Of a stretch of 64,000 bases of DNA, positions 11,801 to 23,246 are shown one piece after another. Position 1 is the first letter of the stretch. Each line of letters opens with the position of its first letter. This stretch comes from Staphylotrichum longicolle (Eukaryota > Ascomycota > Sordariomycetes > Sordariales > Chaetomiaceae), in the NCBI GenBank assembly GCA_019096155.1, contig JAHCVI010000003.1:3100001-3164000 (forward strand). The letters run 5' to 3'. A program made the position numbers and the translations under genes. The notes under the pieces are model-generated. The model made no database searches. It was not told where the DNA came from and worked only from the letters and a program-made list of their open reading frames with translations.

Positions 11801-12796
11801 GCCCTGATCTACTCCATCGTCGCCCCGCTCATCGCGCTCTTCGCCATCATCACCTTCAGCCTGCTCTGGGTTGCCCACCGCTACAACATGCTCTACGTCA
11901 CCCGGTTCAAGACCGACACAGGCGGCGTGCTGTATCCGCGGGCCATCAACCAGACGTTCACCGGGCTCTACGTCATGGAACTCTGCCTCGTCGGTCTCTT
12001 CTTCCTGGCCGAGGACGAAACAGGCAAGAACGTCTGCTTCCCGCAGGGCATCATCATGGTCATCACCTTGATCCTGACAGCCCTCTACCAATACGTCCTC
12101 AACTCCTCCTTCGGCCCGCTCCTCCGCTACCTCCCCATCACCTTCGAGGACGAGGCCGTCCTCCGCGACGAGGCGTTCCAGCGCGCCCAAGCCCGCCGCC
12201 TCGGCCTCATCGCGGACGACGACGACGATGAGGCGACGGCGCTCAACGCCTCGGGCCCCGCCGGCCGGGCGCACGACGACATCGAGCTCGAGAAGCTCGC
12301 CGGGCGGAGCCACGGGCGCACGGGCTCGGTGCTCGGCAAGCTCAAGCACCCGGTCAAGGGGATCGCGCACGCGGGCACCTGGGCGGCGCGGGGCGGCAAG
12401 CAGATCCGGCAGGCGACGCTGGGCAAGGCCGAAGGGTCGCTCCGCACGGCGGCGCAGTACCGCAAGCAGCGGCGGCAAAAGGACCTCGAGGCGCAGCGCG
12501 CCATGGGCGACGCGCTCTACGGCGGGTACTGCGACGTCATCGAGGACCTGACGCCCGAGGAGCGCGACACGCTGGTGCGCAAGGCGTTCCAGCACTCGGC
12601 GCTGCGGGCGCGCCGGCCCGTCGTCTGGATCCCCCGGGACGACCTGGGCGTCAGCGACGACGAGATCCGGCGGACCAACGAGTTCAGCGAGTACATCTCC
12701 ATCACCAACGAGGGCACGGCGCTGGATAGCAAGGTGAGGGTGCTGTACGGCAAGAATCCGCCGGATTTCTCCGAGGTGGACCTGATCAATCTGTGA
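8857..12796 (+). CDS. CSC1/OSCA-family (DUF221, RSN1-type) stress-gated cation channel protein
   Basis: Multi-pass membrane protein of the family that includes yeast Csc1 and Rsn1 and plant OSCA osmosensitive channels. Two exons, 8857-9158 and 9226-12796, give 1,290 residues. The 67-base intron joins RNKLVRI to FKPKTYLVPERE; a nearer AG at 9212 would give a stop. The order is a Ser/Thr-rich extracellular N-terminus, a first helix (about residues 70-98), two more helices, an RRM-like cytosolic domain (VLVSSIPDKWL), then the 7-8 helix DUF221 core after about residue 680. The cytosolic loop carries a long acidic and charged insert (about residues 300-560). The C-terminal tail is long and charged. 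Fungal members are usually 850 to 1,300 residues, so this is at the long end. Channel activity is inferred from the family. Confidence 0.9.
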
Positions 12797-13527
12797 GATG
12801 GAAGGGGAGGGACACAAGAAAAAGAGGTGGCTGGATAAGTAGTCCGTTGTTGTAATGATAGAGAAGCGGTCATGAGGGAGGGAGCAGACAGGGTTGCATT
12901 GGAGCACATACGCGCAGGAGAAGGAAATACCCCGGCGTTTATATTTTGGGTTTGGGGTTTGGGCATTTGACGGGAAGCATGAGTTTTCATTTTGGTTTCA
13001 GAGGAGGGGGTTGGCAATGCAACAGACAGTGGTGGATGTACATACAAATACCGGCTGAGCATAGCTTTGCATATAGAGCATTCGCATCCTTTGACACAAG
13101 CCATTATTAATGTCTGGTGATGCAAACCACAGCGCTGCGATGCTCGAGTTGCTCTGAGCTTGGAGATGAGGCTCTGAGAAATGACCTTGTGCTAGCGAAG
13201 TTGAGGTTTATCTCCTTGCCCAGATGGAATACATGGGCTCTTGGGTTGACTCGGATACTTGGTAGCAGTGTTGAAATCATCATTGGGAGATTTTGTACGG
13301 CCCCGCTTGATCTATTGTTTTCAGGTCTTATGAAAATGCATATAAAGAAGAAGTAGATGCTTATCTGGGAGTAGACAAGCGGGATTTAACAAGTGGGCAA
13401 ATCAACGATATAGTTGTACAAACAAAAGCATAAACCCCAGCTCTCTAACAAATCGACAAAAGTAACCGGCTCCTTCAAACATGAATCTCGCCTAACCCCC
13501 CTTTCATGTGATCTCCTCCAAAAGCAC
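12797..13527. other. Convergent intergenic region
   Basis: 3' flanks of the CSC1-like gene (plus) and the NTF2_SigF gene (minus). It is relatively AT-rich and I see no gene. Confidence 0.6.
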
Positions 13528-14558
13528 TCAGCGTTGCTTCGTCTTCGCCGACGTGGCCGGCAAGATAGCCTTCATCACGGGCCCCAGCATGGCGGCGCCA
13601 ATCACGCAAAAGATGGTGGCAAACAGCTGCAGGAAGCCGGCGACCGCAGACCCGGGACTCAGGGTGACGAACTTGAGAAACTCGTTCACCTGATACAGGT
13701 CCTCCTGCTTCTGGATCAGGTACCGCTTGGGCCCGGACCCCCGCGCGGAGGGAGACCTGTCCCCTTGCTGCTGCTGCGGCTGCTGTTGCCCCTCGGAGGC
13801 CGAGGCTTCGCCGGCCGCGACAGCGGCGTAGCTCGGCTCGGCACCCTCCTGGACGGCTTGGAGCTTGTCCTGCGCGGCGTCGTAGGGCGGGGGCGGGTGG
13901 CCGTTGACGGGCTCCGTGGATGGCGAGAGATGGAGCACGGTGACGAGGTGGACGGGGGCGCGGTAGAAGGGGATGAACCAGATGGAAAAGATCTGGAAGA
14001 TCTTGAGGTAGATGAGGTTGGCCTGCTCATCCATGACTGGAGGCGGGGAGTGATGTTAGTGAATTGTGTTGACGTTTGCAAAAAGGAGTTGATGAGAGAA
14101 ATCATACCGCATGACTCGATCTCGAGGTCAATCTTGGGGCTCAGAATCTTGTCTATTCAAAATGTCAATGAACCGGTTCTCTGCCATGGCTGCCGGCCAG
14201 AGTTGCTGATAACCTACACCTAGAGAGGTTGTCAGTGGATGCTCTTCATCTCTAGAGGCGCGGGATCAAACTCACCACTTGAAAATGGCAGCGATGACTG
14301 CGCGAGAGTCGAGCCCTCCCAGTCCCGGGACATGGATATTCTTGAATGATGGCACACGGCAGAAGGGATGCTCGAATTCGGCTCCGGGGGCGAAGTAGCG
14401 GTAGATGGCATCGTGCTGCTCTTCGGCAGAGCCCTGGGTGAGGGCGCGGACAACGTCCTTGACCTCATCGACTGTAGAGGGGAGGCACGATTAGTTTCTG
14501 GGTTTTAGATGTAGGGAAGTGCATTAGAAGGGGCAGAATGCCTACTTGGGTTCTCCAT
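13528..14558 (-). CDS. NTF2_SigF-like domain protein with C-terminal membrane segment, includes a 2-base exon
   Basis: Five minus-strand exons: 14558-14546 (13 bases), 14471-14276, 14219-14218 (2 bases), 14152-14108 and 14036-13528, giving 254 residues. The N-terminal NTF2-like domain (about residues 1-125) has the family pattern AIYRYFAPGAEFEHPFCRV, a conserved Lys/Arg-Trp-Tyr-Lys step, PKIDLEIES, and IWFIPFYRAPV. A low-complexity Gln/Pro-rich linker follows. The tail has YLIQKQEDLYQVNEF and a hydrophobic segment around residues 215-240, so the protein is probably membrane-anchored. The Trp-Tyr step is built from exon 2 (TG), the 2-base exon (GT) and exon 4 (AC); both flanking introns (56 and 65 bases) have good donors, branch-like TGAC sites and acceptors. 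The biochemical role of the family is unknown. Confidence 0.82.
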
Positions 14559-15148
14559 GGTGGTTGTGTGGTTGTGTAATTCTTGGGGAGGTGTGGTGTG
14601 CGGTGGTGAGATTGACGAGATGGATGAGAACAAGAGTTGAGAAATGAGGCGAACAACTTTTCTTGTCAGCGATAAATAGAAGATATCAACAGTTGAGAGC
14701 AAGCAGTAAGCGCGACTGCAGCCATCGGAGCTTCTCGTGTACCTGCAGCGGGCAGATAGGGCACACAGTTAGCCGGTGATGTCATTGCTGCGTGCTCAAT
14801 CGCCCCACAACGGGAGCTCTCGGGGCGCCTTGGCAGCGATCCGGCACTCCAACCCGGGCCTGGGCCGGAATATGGGACCCGCAAACGGAGTATGTCACAG
14901 TAGAGACGGGATGTTTTCATGTGATTGCTAAAACGCAGGGTATGTTCCATTCACAAGCCAGTCGTTCCACCCAAGCCCTTCCTCACCTAGAACACGAGCC
15001 AACGTTTTCCTGGCTTTGTGTCCTCCCAACTCTCCAACGCCAGAAAATCATACCCATCCATCCCGTCATTCACATGTAAACACACAAAAAATAGAAACTG
15101 CCCAACCCATATCCTTCCCCAACTCACCACCCCTCACTGACCTCACCC
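14559..15148. other. Intergenic region upstream of the NTF2_SigF gene
   Basis: Upstream region of the NTF2_SigF gene and 3' flank of the membrane protein gene at 15149. No gene seen. Confidence 0.55.
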
Positions 15149-15946
15149 TCACCTCCGATGATGACTTCCCGACCTCCTCACCTCCACAAACGACGCGTCA
15201 CCCCCCGCAAACCGATCGGGATCCACCTCCCTGTACCCACTCGACCGCCTCTCCACGCTCCGGATCCGGCTCCGCTGCCGCCTCGTCGGCGAGTGCTCTT
15301 CAATCACCACCACCTCATCCTCGCTCCCGCCCTCGCTCGACCCCACCCTCCTCATCATCGGCGGCGGCGGCGGGCCCGGCGGGCCCCTCGCCCGGCTCAC
15401 GCTCCTCCGCCGGCTCGTCTCCTCGATGATCACCCTGTCCGGCATGCCGCTGCTCCCGCCCACCGAAGACACCTCCTCGACAATCACCGGCCCGCCACCG
15501 CCCCTGCCGCCCCTGCTCCGGCGAATCTCGACCGTCTCCTTGGCGCTGCGCTCCCGCCGCCGTCGGCTGCTCCGCCGCGTGTACACCGACGCGGTCCCCT
15601 CGGTGACCACCGTCGACGTGTCGTTGGTCATGCCGCTCGACGGGTTGCCCAGGTTGATGCACGTGTAGATGAGCCACAGGAAGAGCACGAACCCGCCCAC
15701 GGCGCCGAGGGTGATGCCCGCGACGGTGCCCGGGTCCGGGCTGGAGTGGAGGGCGCCGTAGTACGACGGGATGGTCGGCGTGTCAGCGCGGGGGTGGTGG
15801 TGGGGTTGTTGTTGCTGCTGTCGGGGGAGGTTGAGGTTGAGGTTGGCAATGCCGGTTGTGCGAGAGAAGAGGGAAGCGTAGGGGCTGTTGGTGGTGGTGT
15901 CGGACGCTGCCGCGGCGCGCGGCTGTGGCCTTGGTGTGGGCGGCAT
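15149..15946 (-). CDS. Conserved-looking single-pass membrane protein, function unknown
   Basis: One uninterrupted frame of 265 residues starting at 15946. A Gln/His/Pro-rich N-terminal part (about 1-70) is followed by one strong transmembrane helix, GTVAGITLGAVGGFVLFLWL (about residues 73-97). After that comes a long basic, Arg/Ser-rich cytosolic tail with repeated VIVEEVSS, VIIEETS and VVVIEEHS blocks spaced by RRR/RSRS stretches. The three similar acidic VIEE blocks look like a degenerate internal repeat of possible protein-docking motifs. There is no signal peptide, so the helix would act as signal anchor. I do not recognise a named family. The codon pattern and helix support a real gene. 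Confidence 0.65.
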   Translation of the reverse strand: MPPTPRPQPRAAAASDTTTNSPYASLFSRTTGIANLNLNLPRQQQQQPHHHPRADTPTIPSYYGALHSSPDPGTVAGITLGAVGGFVLFLWLIYTCINLGNPSSGMTNDTSTVVTEGTASVYTRRSSRRRRERSAKETVEIRRSRGGRGGGGPVIVEEVSSVGGSSGMPDRVIIEETSRRRSVSRARGPPGPPPPPMMRRVGSSEGGSEDEVVVIEEHSPTRRQRSRIRSVERRSSGYREVDPDRFAGGDASFVEVRRSGSHHRR

Positions 15947-16745
15947 TGTGCCTGGCGGGGTATCGACTCTCGAGGTGAGTTGAGCGTGATCCGCGTCGAA
16001 CGAAGATGCGAGTGGTTCGCGCGGCGAGAGAAGATGCGCTCTCTTGTGCGCGATGCTCTAGAGCTTGGTGTTGAGGATACGCGGTAAAAGTAAAAGCTGC
16101 GAAATGAATTGGGCAGGCAGCAGTCGAGACCGCAGCAGCCTTCGTGCAAGTGAGCCAGCAGCTTGCGACACTGGGCAACCAATCGCAGCTGCAATTGCTT
16201 CTCGTGTAAGCAACCAAACGGTGGGCCAAAAACGCTTTCTAATCGTGTTGCGGGCGGGCTGAAAATTGTGCGTGCAAGCCGAGACAGCAAGGAAACGACA
16301 GGAGTAGATATGTTCCTCTGGTGTGTTGGTTCCTGGAGAATGCCCATCAGCGAGCGCAATCCGATGCGCGCGCGGCACGGCACGCCGAGGGGGAGGCTGG
16401 GGAGGCGCTCCACTCAGAAATAAACTCGCGAGGATCCTGGAAGCCTTGGCGTGGGATCGGACGGAAGCCCCCTGCAGCTGCCAAGCCCTCTCATGCTTCC
16501 CATGAAAATGGCCCCCTGCTTCAAATCAACACCCTCGCAATGTACTCCGTACCAAGTATGCTGCCTGTGCCATCACCCGAATATGCAAAAAATTCCTCTG
16601 GTTCTGTCCTGCTCCTAACAATGCTCCCGATCCGAATGACGTTGCTGCTGAGGGTTTCCTACCCTCGGAGTATCAATAACAATGACCCATCCTCTCAACC
16701 AAACTGTACATACACAAACCAATTCAACATCTCCGCTTGTCATGA
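15947..16745. other. Intergenic region between the membrane protein gene and TSC1
   Basis: Contains the upstream region of the gene ending at 15149 and the 3' flank of TSC1. No gene recognised. Confidence 0.55.
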
Positions 16746-19700
16746 TCAGACAAAGCCGCGTATTGCCCTCATCCCCATCGGTTTCTTATCCTTCTTGTCG
16801 TTCTTCTCCTCCTTTTTGTCTTTGCTTCCCTTGCGCGCCGCGTTTTGGGCCCCGCCTTCGCACGCCGTCAGCAGCTGTCTTACCATGAGTCTTGCAGGAG
16901 AAACCGACTAACCTCGACCAAAGTATCTCTCGGCGTGCGGGCTGGTCTGCCCTGACCCACTCGGGTCCCCGGATTTGGGGCTCAGTGCGCCGTGAGATGA
17001 AGACCCAGGCGGCGTGGACACAGGCTCCGGCGCCAGCGACCCCGTGCTCTGTGCCAAACACTCGAGGCCTTCCGGGTCTGAGAACCCCCGAGGCCGACTC
17101 CGGACACTTCCCGGGCTTCTGGTCAGAGCTAGCGACTCGCCGTCGCCATCGGCTACTGAGCCCCGTTCAGACCTCCCGCCCCTCTGCTCCGCGCTGCACT
17201 GCATATCCAGCATTGCCGACTCAAGTGTTGTGCATTTCTTCATGAGGGCGCCATACTGTCTTTGGAGCTCCGTGTTCTTCGCTCGGATCGATGCCAGGGC
17301 GCTCTCGTATGCTGCTGCCACGTCGCCAGGCGGCCTCTTCGGGGTTTCTTGAAGCGCCCTGGCCAGCTGGGCTCTCAGCTCCTCGAGCTGTGTCTCGTAG
17401 CGACGTTCCGCCTGGCGCAGTTGTTCCTCGCGCGCCGCAATTTCCGACGCCAGCTCCTGTGCTCTGGCCTCCGTCGCTGCCGCCTCCTGCATGGCCGTCT
17501 CCATCTTGATCTCTTTGCCCTGAAACTCCCGTTCCGTGGCGGACAGGCGCGCAATATCACCCTTGAGCTTCTCGATCATGGCTGTGCTGATGTCCACCGC
17601 CTCGAGGTTTTGTTCCGATTCGAGTCTCTTATCCTCTGCCTCGGCGACCATCCGGCGCAGGTTCTCGCACTCGGCTTGCGCCTTCTCGAGTTGCTGGCGG
17701 AGCTCGCTGCCCTCGGCATTCCACTTCTTTTGCTCCTCGCGCAGTGCTCGCAGCTTGTTCGAGAGGTCATTCTCCCACTTCTTTGTCATGTTCCGCCGGT
17801 GGTCAAACTCTTTCTTGATCTGCGCCTCGCCTCGCTTTGCCTCGTCAAGCCGCTGCTTCAGACTGCGGTTCGCCATGACGAGATTCTGCGTCTCTGCTTC
17901 TGTGGCCGAGACGCGAATTTGTCGTCGCCGGAGCTCTCCCATGTGTATCATGTGTTGCTCCTTGATAAACCTCTCGTATTGCAGGTCGTTGATCAACCGG
18001 AGCCTGTGGTGCTGGAGCAGAGCGATTTGGTCGTCCACTCCGATGGCGGACCCTTCCTTGCGCCCTGGGGTCTGGGTATGTGAGTGCTGTGCTGGGCTCT
18101 TCTCGCTGGCCTGCTCTTGAGGACCGAGGGCCAAAGATGGCACACTGTCGTTGGCAAGCGACTGATGGAGCCCACTCCTGATGTGATTGTTTGAAACTGT
18201 CATGTCTGGGGCCAGACCCTGAGCCGTCGGCGGCAGGGTTGGACTATCGTCACCCGTGCCCCGCGCCCTGGGCTCAGACAAGTCATATGCCGAAGGTAAA
18301 CTCGATTGTGAGCCTCGCCGAACCGAAGGGGTATTGGCCCGGCCGATGGACATGGAACTCGCGGAAAGCGCCGGGTGCGAGAGGTCGCCGTGGGCCGAGT
18401 TACCCAGGAGCGCAGGATCGAAGCCTTCGTGCTCGAAGCCGTCATTCACGATTGAGCTCGCCGCGCCAGGAAGTGGCGTGGCCGGCCGGATATGGGCAAA
18501 AGCAGGCGCCTGGTTGATAACCAAAGCCATGCAGTCCGCGAGCACCTCGTCGGCCTCGCTCTTGATCCAACGGCTCAAATCCGTCTTTTCGGAATCGATT
18601 GTGAGGCTGTAAAAGTTTGGATGTAACAGGTGCTGCTTTCTGAACTGCTCTGACCGGTCCCGAATCTCCACGGCCTGGACATCGATATCCTCGGCATTGT
18701 TGGCATGGCGGAGGTACCTCTGCGGTTTCCGAATGTAGTCGAGAAAATTGATGGGGTAGAGGCCATAGAGAACGGTAAAGTACTCGGGCAGGTAGGAAAG
18801 GGAATGCCCGTCATTGTCGGGGTCCAGGAGGGATTTGTCCCAAGGAATCCCGGGCCCGGCCTCGCCATTGTCGGCGCCCATCTCGGTATGCTGCTGAGCA
18901 AAGTACGAGTCGCGGTCCCAAAAGAGCAGGCGAGCGTAGATGTTGAACAAAGTGGGCAGAAAGGGGACGAGCGAGCTCGGGATGAATGGGAGAATCATGA
19001 CCAGGGCTATAAGTGCCAGGTTGACAGTCATGGTGGATTCGTCTTTCTGAAGCGAGTGCAGGATATTGCCAAAGAGAGGGGTCTGGAGGATGAGATGCAG
19101 GTGCGGCGGCCCGCTCGACACAAAGGCAATGAGGAGACCCAAGGCCGAGTTTCTATGTTCCCTTTTGAAAACAAACGCATTCAGGGCAGTCAAAAAGCTC
19201 TTGGGGTCTCTCTTTCCAAAGGCCATCAACGCATCCTTGATCATCTGCTCCTTGAGATCGGTCGAAGGGCGCAGGTCCGGCTGGGTCTCGCGCAGCTGCA
19301 TCCATCGCGAGAGAAGGCGGTTGACGAGCGGCATCAGGCCCTCTTCGCTCCAAGCCGTGGGGTCATCGTAATCATCGGTTGACAGAAGGTCGAGAGTATG
19401 CTCCATGGCCTCCCTCGCCAGGCCCTTTTCCCGGCCGACATTGTCTAGGACGGGATCAAGAAGCTTGTCCCACCACTTGAACACTCTTGCTGGTGTCCGA
19501 AGTCCCGGACGAAGCTGCCGCAGGATGGCAAGAAAGGCGGCGTACTTTTCAGGGTGGTCTTGCACGACCTTGTCCCATATCGCCAGGAGCTCGTCGCCGA
19601 GCCGCTCGCCAGATCCCTCATCGGGCCTCTCGTGCTTCTCGAGATAGCTGGCGATGATGGCGTTGATCTCGGCGGGGAGGGGCAGCGCCGGTGCCTGGAG

Positions 19701-19829
19701 GAAGCCATTCAGGGCTTTGGCGAGGTCCTTAGAGGACCTAGCATCATGGTAAGCGGACAGGTCCAGGCCGGGGGCAAGGCCGGGGGCAAGGCCGGATGCG
19801 GCCATGTGTGGACTGTGGACGGGCGGCAT
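16746..19829 (-). CDS. TSC1: Hamartin (tuberous sclerosis complex subunit 1)
   Basis: Scaffold of the TSC1-TSC2 complex, which restrains Rheb and TORC1 in response to nutrients. Two exons on the minus strand, 19829-16913 and 16855-16746, give 1,008 residues. The 57-base intron has donor GTTAGT and acceptor GCGAAG; splicing it extends the frame from RYFGRG into a Lys-rich tail ending IRGFV, instead of stopping just past the donor. The N-terminal half (about residues 20-430) is the helical hamartin domain with DELLAIWDKVVQDHPEKYAA and TPARVFKWWDKLLDP. A Ser-rich linker follows, then a coiled coil at about residues 620-860 (KKEFDHRRNMTKKWENDLS). The start could instead be the Met nine codons later (MAASG). 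No TSC2 gene is in the window. Confidence 0.88.
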
Positions 19830-20811
19830 GTACGACGAGGTGTCGAAGGTGGGGACTCACCCGGATGAAGTCATCCTGATCGACACAGGCGCAGGTCATT
19901 GGGGATACCTGGCAAACTGGAAGATGGATCGGGGGGAGGGGGCGCGCAAGCGAGGTAACCCGGATGTCTGGTGAGTCGGGTTCCGGCCCCGTTCCAAGAA
20001 TGCACGCCGCAGTCGCGATTCGCAAGGGAATGTCACGAGGGAACGCCGGTTGCTGCAATGCTATGCGTGGCCGGGTACGGAAGCCGAAGCACTGTCAACC
20101 GTGCGATCACAATCTCAAAAGTCAGGACCAAAAAGGCTTCAAGCGTGAGTTGGTTTGCCGGGCTCTCCAGGTTCATCTGGGCAGTCGAACACGCAACACC
20201 GGGAAGCTTTTTTGGCGGTCGAATGAAGCAGCTCCTGTCAACCCCACAGCCTGTTTGGATTCCTGCAACCCTGATTGCGCTAATTCGAGGGGACCCCACC
20301 ATGTGACCCAGCTTTCCGCCCAGCTTGCTGCTGCTTGCTGCTGCTTGCACGGCTTGCGCATGGTCAATGCTCGGGAACCCCGCACTGCCCAAGGCCAAGC
20401 GGGTCTCACCCCAGGTGACAAGTGGGCCCGGATCGTCTGATGCATGGTCCGAGAGGGCAGAGAACAGCGCCGGCGCTGGGGTGGCTCTGGGCGGATGGCC
20501 CTCTTTGGTGGGGTTGCCGTTGAGTGCCTCTCGTGACCGACGTGATCGAGGCCCCCTCCTCCAGTGAGCAGTCGAGACACAAAACGCCGTGTATCCCGTC
20601 AGCCAGCAGCAGTGCGCACTCTCCTCCCATTTCTCCTCATTCTCCTCCTTCTTTCACCAGCCAGCCCCCAAGCTCAGCTCTTTGACACCACAATTCTCTG
20701 CCAGCTTTCTACCCAAACCACAGCGGGTAAAGAGCACTTACATCCTCAGCACAGCTCGGGAACGAACATCAGACCACGTTTCCCCCCCAAAACCACCACA
20801 CGTTGCCAAAG
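19830..20811. other. Divergent intergenic region, TSC1 and the DJ-1/PfpI gene
   Basis: Shared upstream region of two divergent genes. A short frame upstream of TSC1 (MTCACVDQDDFIR on the minus strand, near 19900) ends in a GTGAGT and could be a leader exon, but I could not find a convincing partner acceptor. Confidence 0.5.
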
Positions 20812-21937
20812 ATGGCCAGTAAGACGTCCGCAGTGGCAGACGAGCCAATTGAGGTTCTGTTTGCCCTGCATCCCAAGTTCAACCTCCTGGACTTCGCCGG
20901 TCCCCTCGAGGTCTTGACCACGGCCCAGCACGATGCTCAGGATCCCAGTGAGTTTGCCACGGACCCGTCTTTGTTACGAACCCCGCACCTCCCCCCCTCG
21001 GCTGTGGCAGGCTCGGACCCTTGAGCCCGACGACGATCCCTCGACCGCCCAATGGGCATCCCGAGACGTCAGGGAGCCCCCAAGCCCCCGAGTGCACACC
21101 ACGCCCCTCGCAATGCAGTGCTGACCCGGGGTCTTGATCAACACAGCTTCCAAGGCCTTCGAGATCACCATTGCTGCGGGCGAGCCTAAGGTTCTCTCCG
21201 AGCAGGGCGTCATCATTGGCTCCCAGTGCTCGTGGAAGGAGGCCTACGAGCGCCTCAACGACTTCGATGTTCTCGTCGTCCTCGGCGGCAACACCGAAGA
21301 GATCATAAAGGAGAAGGCCGAGCCCCTCAGCCTCATCACCGCCTATTCAGAGCTCCAGAAGGGCGACCCTACCCGCGAGCGCACGCTGCTCTCCATCTGC
21401 ACTGGGTCCCACTTCCTGGCCAAGCAGGGCATTCTCAGTGGCCTCTCGGCCACCACCCATCCCGATTACATTACCACCTTCGAGATCCTGTGCAGCCAGG
21501 CAGTCATCCGAGAGGGATGCGAACACACCGACGTCATTGAGGACGCCCGCTATGTCGTCAACAACCTGCGCTTCGAACTCGGAGACGAGGACGAGAACCC
21601 CTACATCCGGCGCAAGTCCGACGCCGACAGGCGCCCCTCCAACGCCCGGTAAGTGCCCCCGCACAGACGGTCAACCTGTTTGCACGCAACTGACAGTACC
21701 TGCAGGAAGGGATCCATGTCCTTCAAAGGCGCTTCGCGCAGAGAATCCATTGCCCGCCGCGCTGCGATGCGGCTGGGCGGCCTCCGTGTCATCACAAGCG
21801 GAGGCGTGGCGGCTGGTATCGATGCCGCTCTGTACGTGGTTAGCATCCTGGTGGATGAGCAGGCCGCCAACGAGGTCGCTCGCTTGATGCAGTTGACCTG
21901 GACCAAGGGCGTTGTGGTTGATGGTCTTGATGTGTAA
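20812..21937 (+). CDS. DJ-1/PfpI family protein (class I glutamine amidotransferase-like)
   Basis: Three exons, 20812-20947, 21147-21648 and 21706-21937, give 289 residues. The fold begins IEVLFALHPKFNLLDFAGPLEVL, typical of the AraC-type/DJ-1 branch. The nucleophile elbow SICTGSHFLAKQGIL places a reactive Cys at about residue 130, with His two residues later (C-T-G-S-H). The C-terminal part carries VITSGGVAAGIDAALYVV. Intron 1 is long for this window (199 bases); intron 2 is 57 bases. An insert of about 45 charged residues between the two halves (GDEDENPYIRRKSDAD) spans intron 2. Family members include proteases, chaperones, glyoxalases and isonitrile hydratases, so the reaction cannot be assigned. 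Confidence 0.85.
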
Positions 21938-22390
21938 ATTTTTAGACGGCGTTCAGCTCGCGGCAGGGTGCCGCGCAGCAGGTGGGAACTGGGATTGGAG
22001 TTAGGGTCATGAATGTCAAATGGTCAACCATCTTCACTTGAGTCTGAAATGAGAATGGGGAGATCTGAACGGGGTTGTGATGATGTCTTGCATGGTGGAT
22101 CCACCGGCAAAAAGGACCAAAATCCCCACATTGGCCTGCCTAGCAGGGCTCGTGCAGGGGCATTTGACCTGACCCACAAGACCACGCCGGGTCCACGCAT
22201 GCGCCTTGGCGCTCTGCCCGCCAACTGCGGGCGGCCCGACACAGACTTGCCAACTGTGGAAAATCTGGCGCAGGAACTCAGGTATCAATCGCGGCATCCG
22301 ATCCAGCACGCGAGGAGAGCTCTTCGACCCCATCCCCCGGAGCCGGCTTCACAGGTCCCTCTCCCTCACACACCACAGACCCAAGCAGTC
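21938..22390. other. Short intergenic region, tandem plus-strand genes
   Basis: 3' flank of the DJ-1/PfpI gene and upstream region of the uL23m gene. No gene seen. Confidence 0.55.
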
Positions 22391-23058
22391 ATGGCGACAC
22401 CGGTAGTGGCGGCAACAGAGGCCGTAGCCCAACAATTGCCGCGCAGGTTCGGCAACAAGCAGATCTTCCTGTATGAGAGCCACAGACTTCACTCAACCCC
22501 GAGACCCTGAGACACAGACTGATCCCCTTTGCGCTCTCGGAATGCAGACCGAACCACGTCGTCGCCTTCATCCGCCCCAAGCCGAGGCAGCCGCCAAACC
22601 TTGCCACGTTTGTCGTGCCGTTGACATTCAACAAGCTCGACCTGCGCGACTACCTCCTCCACGCCTACAATGTCGAGGTGACATCGGTGCGCTCATTCAT
22701 CAATCAGCCGACGCCCAGGCAAAAGTTCGGCCACATGGGCAAGTGGTACCGGCCGCGCTCGCAAAAGATGATGATTGCCGAGCTCGTCAAGCCCTTCGTC
22801 TGGCCAGAGGCGCCGGCCGAGAAGGACCGCGAGGCGTTCGACCACGCCATCTTCACCAAGATGAACAAGGAGCGGGAGAAGCACATGAAGCGCCAGATGG
22901 ACCCCTCGGATATTCCCCTGCGGACGCGCATGGCAGAGCCCAAGGAGCGGACAACCCTGAAGGAGCAGGCCGAGGAGTTCTTGAAAAGCGGAGAGTGGAC
23001 GAACGGAAAGCAGGAGGGCGAGAAATGGAGCGAGGTGGAGAAGGAGCTCTCGATATGA
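22391..23058 (+). CDS. MRP20: Mitochondrial large-subunit ribosomal protein uL23m
   Basis: Component of the mitochondrial large ribosomal subunit at the polypeptide exit. Exons 22391-22470 and 22548-23058 give 196 residues; the 77-base intron falls inside the conserved start of the L23 fold (NKQIFLPNHVVAF). The L23 core continues through PPNLATFVVPLTFNKLDLRDYL and VTSVRSFINQ, and the fungal mitochondrial extension follows with GKWYRPRSQKMMIAELVKPF and a charged Lys/Glu-rich tail. Length and order match yeast Mrp20/MrpL41-type proteins. The next gene is convergent and its stop is only 190 bases away. Confidence 0.9.
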
Positions 23059-23246
23059 GATCAGAAATGAGCTGGCGGTATCATGAGGGCGGGCAAGGGA
23101 AACAGCCGAGCGTTGGAGACCTTCGGCGTGAGGGAGTGGTGCCACGATATATGCTCTGGCGGAAAGACAAACCTCGAGCGGCGGGATGTATCATACCATG
23201 CACTAGAACGAATGTACTATTACCCGACACACACACGCAAACCATC

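Noticed and set aside
11249..12907. 552-codon open frame on the minus strand
   Set aside because: It lies antisense to the conserved CSC1/OSCA core and has the Arg/Val/Asp-rich composition expected of a GC-rich shadow frame.
14220..14275. Reading through after the first acceptor in the NTF2_SigF gene instead of a 2-base exon
   Set aside because: Continuing from 14219 reaches a TGA after about 18 codons and loses the conserved KILSPKID segment.
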